Source: JAAYAY01 sp964429355 (GTDB lineage: Bacteria > Planctomycetota > Planctomycetia > Pirellulales > Thermoguttaceae). Taken from it: a DNA stretch of 7,654 bases. This document shows positions 1 to 4,613 of this stretch, in pieces. Every line of letters begins with the position of its first letter. The first letter of the stretch is position 1. The stretch is from positions 1 through 7,654 of the forward strand of contig CAYSCH010000431.1 of the NCBI GenBank assembly GCA_964429355.1, given 5' to 3'. The translations under genes were made by a program, and so were the position numbers. The notes beneath the pieces were generated by a model, which did no database searches, was not told the origin of the DNA, and saw nothing but the letters and a program-made list of their open reading frames with translations.

Positions 1-1110
1 GCCCTGGGGTTCGACTGGACTTATCTTTCCGGGCCCACTCAGATTGCCTCGGCCGCGGCAGGCCTGCTGGTACCTGGCGAGGGAACCGATGCACCCACCG
101 GCGGAAACTTCCGTTTCAACGTGGTCAGTGGGCCGAGCACGTTTTTTGGAATCCTCGAAGCCATGCGGCGCGACAACATGGCCAAGCTGCTGGCAGAGCC
201 GACCCTGGTGACCGTGAGCGGCCGGCCGGCCAGTTTCCAGTCCGGCGGCGAAGTGCCGGTGGTCACGGGAGGCGGGTTGGGCGTGCCTGCCAACACCGTC
301 TACAAACCCTACGGGACCCAGGTCGACTTCGTGCCGATCGTACTGGGCAACGGGCGAATCCGCCTGGAGATCCGGCCAGAGGTCAGCGAAATCGACGGTG
401 CTCGCAGCGTCGACGGACAGCCCGCCTTTCGTAATCGCCGGGTCGATACGGGTGTCGAAATGGAGGCCGGGCAGACCTTGGCGATCGCCGGCCTGATCCA
501 GACTCGAATCGAGGAAGAACGCCGAGGCATCCCCTGGGTCAGCGAGCTGCCCTATGTGGGCGCGGCCTTCCGCCGCACCGAAGAAGAAAGAAACGAGGTG
601 GAACTGCTCATTTTTGTCACGCCAGAACTGGTGGCCGGCATGGATGCCGATCAGGTGCCCCCGTGTGGGCCGGGAATGCAGACCGAGAGCCCCAACGACT
701 GGGAACTGTACCTGAAAGGCTACGTCGAGGTTCCCGACTGCTGCTCGGTCTGCAACGGCCGGGGATGCACTACGTGCGACGGGGCGGGCGAAACCGGCGC
801 AACGATGCCGGCAATGATCGACGCCGGCTCGGGACGGGCCGTCGAATTGGACGAAATCCCCGCGTCCGGCTCCCGTCAGACGCCGGTTCCCGAGACGATT
901 CCTCCTCCCGTTCCGGCTCCAAGAACTCAGAGCTCGCCAGCCGCTCCCGAAGTACCCCCCGCGGCCGCCGAGGTGGGCAATCGCAAGCACAGACCGATCG
1001 TGACGAATGAAACATCTGCGCCAAAGATACAACCCGTGTCGACCGGGACGCGGGCAACCTCGCAACTTCCGGGCCTGATTGGGCCAATCGGCTACGACTC
1101 GGCCGGATAA
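1..1110 (+). CDS. Secretin of a Tad/Flp-type pilus (CpaC/RcpA-like) or type II-like system, 5' end missing
   Basis: The frame is open from the first base, so the gene starts before the window; 369 codons and a TAA stop are present. The protein should form the outer-membrane ring channel through which a pilus or secreted substrates leave the cell. Residues about 1-213 match the secretin C-terminal domain: MAKLLAEPTLVTVSGRPASF, the gate-like stretch GGEVPVVTGGG, then the hallmark GQTLAIAGLIQ, the PWVSELPYVGAAFRR strand-turn and ELLIFVTPELV. Secretins often end shortly after this last motif, but here about 155 residues follow. They contain two abutting CxxCxGxG motifs (CSVCNGRGCTTCDGAG, residues 248-263, nt 742-789) and then a Pro/Ala-rich, low-complexity tail, probably disordered. 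The N-terminal BON/N-domains and signal peptide would lie upstream of the window. The cpaE-like gene downstream favours a Tad/Flp role over a type II role. The family is clear; the exact system is inferred. Confidence 0.9.
   Translation, partial: ALGFDWTYLSGPTQIASAAAGLLVPGEGTDAPTGGNFRFNVVSGPSTFFGILEAMRRDNMAKLLAEPTLVTVSGRPASFQSGGEVPVVTGGGLGVPANTVYKPYGTQVDFVPIVLGNGRIRLEIRPEVSEIDGARSVDGQPAFRNRRVDTGVEMEAGQTLAIAGLIQTRIEEERRGIPWVSELPYVGAAFRRTEEERNEVELLIFVTPELVAGMDADQVPPCGPGMQTESPNDWELYLKGYVEVPDCCSVCNGRGCTTCDGAGETGATMPAMIDAGSGRAVELDEIPASGSRQTPVPETIPPPVPAPRTQSSPAAPEVPPAAAEVGNRKHRPIVTNETSAPKIQPVSTGTRATSQLPGLIGPIGYDSAG
742..789 (+). other. Tandem CxxCxGxG zinc-knuckle-like motif in the secretin tail
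   Basis: These 16 codons read CSVCNGRGCTTCDGAG, two CxxCxGxG units with no spacing, preceded by another Cys (codon at 739) and by a Cys at codon 664. CxxCxGxG repeats are the zinc-binding units of the DnaJ cysteine-rich domain, where four occur in two pairs; here only one pair is present. Four cysteines in this spacing could hold one zinc ion. In a periplasmic or outer-membrane tail they could instead form disulfides. The pattern is read directly; metal binding is inferred. Confidence 0.6.
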
Positions 1111-1183
1111 ATAAGCAATACTCAGTAGGACGCTGAATCATTGTCCGTGCGCAAGGGATTTCGGCGTGATTCCCGCGACGGTG

Positions 1184-1200
1184 CGGCTGCCAGGCAGCCG
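1184..1200. repeat. Perfect inverted repeat (possible hairpin) after the secretin gene
   Basis: CGGCTGCC and GGCAGCCG are exact reverse complements around a single A. As RNA this would fold as a stem of about 6 pairs with a 5-base loop. It lies 74 bases after the secretin stop codon. No T-run follows, so it is not a classical intrinsic terminator; it could be a processing site, a protein-binding dyad or chance in GC-rich DNA. Confidence 0.4.
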
Positions 1201-1383
1201 GTGCCGCTGCCCATGGAGCAGGACGCTCGTAACGGTTCGAACGAAACACGATTTCTGGGATATTAGCGCGGGGCGGCAGGGCCTCCAGTCAGAGCAAGTT
1301 ACCGCTCCAGCTGAAACGGTCTGCTCCCGTTGGTCGCGAGTCTTTGTGAAGGATTTCGCGGTCTTTGAGGTTAGTGGTACAGG

Positions 1384-1404
1384 TGATCGAGAAGTCCTCG
1401 ATCG
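1384..1404 (+). promoter_or_regulatory. Hairpin just upstream of the cpaE-like start codon
   Basis: GATCGAG (1385-1391) pairs perfectly with CTCGATC (1397-1403) around the 5-base loop AAGTC, and T1384/G1404 adds a wobble pair in RNA. The stem ends 20 bases before the ATG at 1425. No Shine-Dalgarno sequence is visible between them (CGAATAGACTGCC precedes ATG). The hairpin lies where it could influence ribosome entry; a regulatory role is inferred from position only. Confidence 0.4.
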
Positions 1405-1424
1405 GCTCCATCGAATAGACTGCC

Positions 1425-2640
1425 ATGAGTAACGTTCTTCGACTGGCGATCGTCGACCCGAACGATTCGTCTCGCGAAAGCCTCAAGTCCATGCTGATGG
1501 GCATGGACATGATCTGGCTGGAGGCCGAGGCCTCGCGATACGAGTTCTTCGCAGATGTTGTCGGGCAGACCAATCCGGATATCGGAGTGGTGGCCATCGA
1601 TGCAAATCCGGAGAAAGCTCTTCAACTGGTCAAACGTTTGAGCGAAAAATCGCCCGAATGTTCGGTCCTCGTCGTCAGCAAGTCCAACGATGGAAACCTG
1701 ATCCTCGAATCGATGCGAGCCGGCGCCAAAGAGTTCCTGCCGCTGCCGGTTCGCCTGGACGATCTGCTCGCCGCTCTGGGCCGCATCAGCGAGAGACGAT
1801 TCGGGAAGGGCGACAGCAAGCCCCGCGGCTGCCAGGTGATCGCCGTGGCTGGGGCCACCGGCGGCGTGGGCAGCACCAGCGTGGCCGTCAACCTGGCATG
1901 TGCGCTGGCTCGCGAACAGTGCCACTCGGTGGTTCTCGTCGATCTCGACCTGAGTCTCGGCGATGCCGACGTGTTCCTCGATACGATTCNNNNNNNNNNC
2001 CGACTACACCCTCGTCGACGTGGCCCAGAACGTCACGCGTCTCGACTTCTCGCTCCTCAAGCGATCCCTCACAAAGCACTCTTCCGGCGTTTTTCTGTTG
2101 CCGCGACCCGTGCAGCTCGAAGACACTTCGCTGGTCAGCCCCGACGACCTCCAACGCGTGATCGGTCTCCTGAAGGCCACCTTCACCCACATGGTGATCG
2201 ACCTCTCCAAGAGCTACAGTCCGATCGATCAGGTTGCCCTCAAGGCCGCCAACGAAATCCTGCTGGTCACGCAGCTCGATCTGCCTTGCCTTCGCAACAT
2301 CGTGCGATTACTGGCCTCCTTCAGTCAGATGGAAGGAATGGCCGACAAGGTCAAGATCGTGGTCAATCGAGTCGGCCTCGATAGCGGCCACATCACGCTG
2401 AAGAAGGCCAAGGACACGATCGGCCGCGAGATCTTCTGGCAATTGCCCAATGATTTCCGCACGGTGATCGAGGCCCGCAACAACGGCGTCCCGCTGATCG
2501 AGCAGGCCCCCAAGGCCTCGGTGACCCAGTCCTTCACCGCCCTGGCCGACGTCTTGACCCCCGGCGGAGCACCCGGCGGGCAACCTGGCGGCAAGAAATC
2601 GGGTGGCCTCAGCCGCCTCTTCGGGCTGTCGAAATCCTAG
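1425..2640 (+). CDS. CpaE/TadZ-like protein: pseudo-receiver plus MinD-type P-loop domain, interrupted by an assembly gap
   Basis: The CpaE/TadZ family positions the Tad/Flp pilus machine at the cell pole; it combines a receiver-like domain with a MinD/ParA-type ATPase fold. Residues 1-120 look like a receiver: IVDPND near the start and IDAN with Asp59 after beta-3, but LPLP (residues 105-108) replaces the usual K-P ending of beta-5, so the conserved Lys is absent. Residues 137-188 start the MinD-like domain: VIAVAGATGGVGSTSVAVNLA, then VVLVDLDLSLGDADVFLD. The P-loop lacks both lysines of the deviant Walker A motif. After the gap come YTLVDVAQNVTRLDF, HMVIDLS (Walker B-like), EILLVTQLDLPCLRN and KIVVNRVG, ending in a Gly-rich tail. 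The two parts are in different frames as written; joining them without missing bases gives 401 residues, a normal length. It follows the secretin, as in tad loci. The start at 1425 opens directly into the receiver fold; no Shine-Dalgarno sequence is seen. Confidence 0.88.
1990..1999. other. Assembly gap of 10 Ns inside the cpaE-like gene
   Basis: Ten Ns separate ..GAT ACG ATT C from CC GAC TAC ACC... The upstream frame leaves one base (C1989) of a codon, and the downstream frame needs one base before CC2001, so the real number of missing bases must be a multiple of three if no sequence error exists. Zero missing bases gives ATT CCC GAC TAC, that is I-P-D-Y, which reads smoothly as FLDTIPDYTLVDV. 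The frame change is therefore an artefact of the placeholder length, not a biological frameshift. Confidence 0.9.
2609..2640. other. Convergent 3' overlap of two coding sequences
   Basis: The TAG of the cpaE-like gene (2638-2640) lies beyond the TGA of the VTT gene on the other strand (2609-2611), so 32 bases code on both strands (C-terminal RLFGLSKS region of one, RISTARRGG of the other). No room exists for a bidirectional terminator between the genes; transcripts from both sides must overlap or end inside coding DNA. Confidence 0.85.
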
Positions 2641-3238
2641 CGATCCACGTTGCCAGTACCGGCAAGGCGATAGAGAGCGCTAGCGCCACCGGCAGGTGAA
2701 CCCACGCCCCCAAGGCCGAATAAGCCGCCGCAATCACCAGGTTGGCCAGCGCCACCGGCGGCAGAAAGCGGCGCCAGCCCAGGCCGGTTGCCCCAAAGAA
2801 TAGAACGGCGGCTTCCGCGAAAATCGGGATCGGCCGCGTCACCATCAGGATGGATGGCCCCATCCGCCGGCTGAGTCGATCGATTCGTTCGACATCCTCG
2901 GGCGACGTCAGCCTTGTCATCAGACGCCGCCCCGCCAGTCTCGCCAGGCCAAACCCCAGCACGGCCCCCAGCATCAAACCGGCAAACGACGCTGCCGTGC
3001 CCAGCCCGAATCCGAGCACTTCACCGCCGAGCGTGCCCAGCACGCTCGACGGGATCGGCAGCAAGACGTCGGTGCTCAACAGGCCCACCACCAGCAGGGC
3101 GGCAACGGGCCAGTCCACGATCCCGCGCACGGTCCGGTCAAGCCACGTCTCCAACTGGTCACCGCAAGTCAGAAACGGAATAACCGGCACGGCGAGCGCG
3201 AAACAGATCGCCAGAATGGGAACCAGAAGCCGTCGCAT
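2609..3238 (-). CDS. DedA/TVP38-like (VTT domain) integral membrane protein
   Basis: A 209-residue polytopic membrane protein of the VTT (SNARE-associated/DedA) superfamily. Members include lipid flippases or transporters of the inner membrane, notably for undecaprenyl phosphate and phosphatidylethanolamine; this protein's substrate cannot be told. Visible parts: a first hydrophobic segment at residues 4-24; a segment at about 45-62 ending LLPIPSSVLGTLGGEVLG; a glycine-rich helix with GAVLGFGLARLAGRR (91-105); the family pattern RPIPIFAEAAVLFFGATGLGWRRFL (135-159, compare RxxP..G....xxFL); and two C-terminal hydrophobic stretches (about 161-180 and 182-203). The frame is open to 3292, but the ATG at 3238 is preferred because it starts directly before the first membrane segment and leaves a 13-base gap after the beta-propeller gene instead of a 41-base overlap. 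It is probably translated from the same transcript. Its last 32 bases overlap the end of the cpaE-like gene on the other strand. Confidence 0.8.
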   Translation of the reverse strand: MRRLLVPILAICFALAVPVIPFLTCGDQLETWLDRTVRGIVDWPVAALLVVGLLSTDVLLPIPSSVLGTLGGEVLGFGLGTAASFAGLMLGAVLGFGLARLAGRRLMTRLTSPEDVERIDRLSRRMGPSILMVTRPIPIFAEAAVLFFGATGLGWRRFLPPVALANLVIAAAYSALGAWVHLPVALALSIALPVLATWIARISTARRGG

Positions 3239-3251
3239 CAGCCAATCGTGG

Positions 3252-4490
3252 TCACTCGGCCTTGACGTTGTAGACGAATAACAGATCTCCATGCCGGAGA
3301 TAGAGACGACCGCCGATCACCACCGGGTGGGCCCATGAATTGCCCTTGCCCCCTTCGGGAATCTGGAAGGCGCTCAACTGCTCGTAACCCTCGGGGCTCG
3401 GCTTGATCAGGCCCACGGTGCGGTCGTTTTCCCTCTCGTTGAAACCGTAGAGCAGCCCGTCGGCAAACGTGACGGAGCCCTTGCCGATCCCCTTCTCCGT
3501 CCATTGAACCTTGCCGGTCTTCCAGTCCAGGCACATCCATTGGCCGCGGAAGTTGGTGCCGTAAAGATAACCTTCGTGAAGGATGACTCCGCCGTGATGA
3601 TTATCCAGCTCCTTGTTCTCCCAGACCTGTTCCGCAGAGACACTCTTGCCCTTCACCGTGAGCTTGATCATCCGCGAGCCGGCGCCGTATCCCGAACTGA
3701 CGAAGACCTGTCCCTGGTGGAAGATGGGCAGGAGCGCGTTGACGTCGTACTTCGTCTCATGGGGAAAGCGGAAGAGGAGCTTTCCTGTATCGGCGTTCAC
3801 TCCCACGATCGCCCTCTGGTTCATCGTCAGAACCATGCGGATGCCGCCGTGCTCCACAAGAGCCGGCGTGCCGTATCCTGCCTTGTCGTCGGTGCTCTCG
3901 GCCGCCCAGACGACCTTGCCCGTCGTCTTGTCGAGGGCCACGATGCTGGCCTTCTTGCCGAAGGGGCAGCAGATCAGTCGATCGCCGTCGAGAATCAGCG
4001 ATTCGGAAAGGGCCCACTGGATGTTCTCCCCCTCGAATTCCTTGAGAATGTCGAGGCTCCAGATTTCCTTGCCCGTCTTGGCGTTCATGGCGATCACGTT
4101 GCCGGTCGGGCTTTCGTGGTACAGCCGATCGCCGTCGAGGCTCGGAGTGCCGCGGGTGCCGGGAACATCCTTGGTCCAAGCCTCGCCATTGGCCGCCTGC
4201 CATGCAACTTTGCCGTCCATGTCGAGGGCCGTGATGATGGTCCTGTCGTCCTTGTTACCCGAGGTGTAAACCATTCCGCGGGCGACGCTCACGCTCGCGT
4301 AACCTTCCCCGAGCCCGTCGGTCTGCCAGATCAGTTGAGGGCCCCCTTCGGGCCACTCCTTGAGCAGCCCGGTGTCCGGCGATTTATTGGAGCCATCGGG
4401 ACCGTGAAAGACCGGCCAGTCGGCAGCGTCCGCGGCCGCGGCAACCGAAACGATCAGTGCAAGCAACACCAGTCCAGAGCGTAGTTTCAT
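3252..4490 (-). CDS. Secreted PQQ-binding-like beta-propeller repeat protein
   Basis: A 412-residue exported protein built of PQQ-type beta-propeller repeats. A signal peptide is clear: MKLR, a hydrophobic core (residues 7-20) and likely cleavage after ADA (residue 22). The mature N-terminus ADWPVFHGPDGSNKS followed by GLLKEWPEGGPQLIW is the opening of the abundant planctomycete outer-membrane/periplasmic propeller family. Blade signatures recur: ITALDMDGKVAWQ (86-98), VIAMNAKTGKEIWSL (132-146), IVALDKTTGKVVWAA (183-197), IVGVNADTGKLLFRF (228-242) and WMCLDWKTGKVQWTE (318-332). Such proteins are scaffold-like; whether this one binds PQQ or has enzyme activity cannot be told, and dehydrogenase catalytic features were not recognised. 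GAGGGA at 4498-4503 lies 7 bases before the ATG and supports the start. The VTT gene follows after 13 bases, suggesting a two-gene unit serving the envelope. Confidence 0.9.
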   Translation of the reverse strand: MKLRSGLVLLALIVSVAAAADAADWPVFHGPDGSNKSPDTGLLKEWPEGGPQLIWQTDGLGEGYASVSVARGMVYTSGNKDDRTIITALDMDGKVAWQAANGEAWTKDVPGTRGTPSLDGDRLYHESPTGNVIAMNAKTGKEIWSLDILKEFEGENIQWALSESLILDGDRLICCPFGKKASIVALDKTTGKVVWAAESTDDKAGYGTPALVEHGGIRMVLTMNQRAIVGVNADTGKLLFRFPHETKYDVNALLPIFHQGQVFVSSGYGAGSRMIKLTVKGKSVSAEQVWENKELDNHHGGVILHEGYLYGTNFRGQWMCLDWKTGKVQWTEKGIGKGSVTFADGLLYGFNERENDRTVGLIKPSPEGYEQLSAFQIPEGGKGNSWAHPVVIGGRLYLRHGDLLFVYNVKAE

Positions 4491-4497
4491 CGGTCAT

Positions 4498-4503
4498 TCC
4501 CTC
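4498..4503 (-). promoter_or_regulatory. Shine-Dalgarno site of the beta-propeller gene
   Basis: Read on the minus strand, GAGGGA precedes the ATG at 4490 by 7 bases. It selects this ATG over the ATG at 4497, which is in another frame and too close to the site. Confidence 0.65.
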
Positions 4504-4545
4504 ATTCTGAAAGACTGTAGCGACCACATGGGCCACAACTGCGGA

Positions 4546-4578
4546 AGAAGCCGGGCTTCCAGGGGAAGCCTGGCTTCT
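4546..4578. repeat. Double palindrome: two GAAGCC-N-GGCTTC units forming a 15-base-pair inverted repeat
   Basis: AGAAGCCGGGCTTCC (4546-4560) and GGAAGCCTGGCTTCT (4564-4578) are reverse complements at 14 of 15 positions around the 3-base loop AGG; the odd pair is G4553/T4571 (wobble in a plus-strand transcript, mismatch in a minus-strand one). Each arm is also a 13-base palindrome, GAAGCC-G-GGCTTC and GAAGCC-T-GGCTTC, so the DNA can fold as one long hairpin or two small ones. It lies between the S1 and beta-propeller genes, 36 bases after the S1 stop. Without a strong T-run it is only a possible terminator; the layout also recalls dispersed REP-like intergenic elements. Confidence 0.65.
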
Positions 4579-4592
4579 GAATCTTCTACTGC

Positions 4593-4608
4593 CGGGCACG
4601 AGAGCCCG
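4593..4608 (-). terminator. Small hairpin directly after the S1 gene (weak terminator candidate)
   Basis: CGGGC (4593-4597) pairs with GCCCG (4604-4608) around a 6-base loop, 5 bases beyond the TAA of the S1 gene. There is no T-run. With the larger palindrome just downstream it may help end or protect the S1 transcript; this is inferred from position. Confidence 0.3.
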
Positions 4609-4613
4609 CGGTC

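Larger units (their letters stand above)
1111..1424. other. Gene-free interval between the secretin and cpaE-like genes
   Basis: No convincing gene is seen in these 314 bases. The interval holds three inverted repeats: CGGCTGCC-A-GGCAGCCG at 1184-1200, the 8-base palindrome GTTCGAAC at 1235-1242, and a hairpin at 1384-1404 just before the next start codon. No good -35/-10 pair could be fixed and no U-tract terminator is present, so whether the two flanking genes share a transcript stays open. An 88-codon frame at 1166-1432 runs into the next gene and resembles no known family. Confidence 0.6.

Noticed and set aside
1228..1252. GGTTCGAAC resembles a tRNA T-loop
   Set aside because: The flanking bases do not form a T-stem, and no acceptor, anticodon or D-arm pairing was found around it.
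1341..1380. TTGTGA with a weak downstream -10-like sequence as a cpaE promoter
   Set aside because: No -10 match of acceptable quality was found at a normal spacing.
1166..1432. 88-codon open frame between the secretin and cpaE-like genes
   Set aside because: It is rich in Arg, Ser and Cys, resembles no family, crosses the hairpin and overlaps the cpaE-like start in another frame; no ribosome binding site was seen.
1963..2384. Apparent programmed frameshift or pseudogene in the cpaE-like gene
   Set aside because: The frame change falls exactly at the run of Ns and vanishes when the placeholder is removed, so it is an assembly artefact.
3239..3292. Longer start for the VTT gene at 3292
   Set aside because: It would add 18 polar residues before the first membrane segment and a 41-base overlap with the upstream gene; the ATG at 3238 is the simpler start.
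3504..4484. 326-codon plus-strand frame opposite the beta-propeller gene
   Set aside because: It is the antisense shadow of a GC-rich coding sequence; the minus-strand protein has a signal peptide and repeated propeller motifs.
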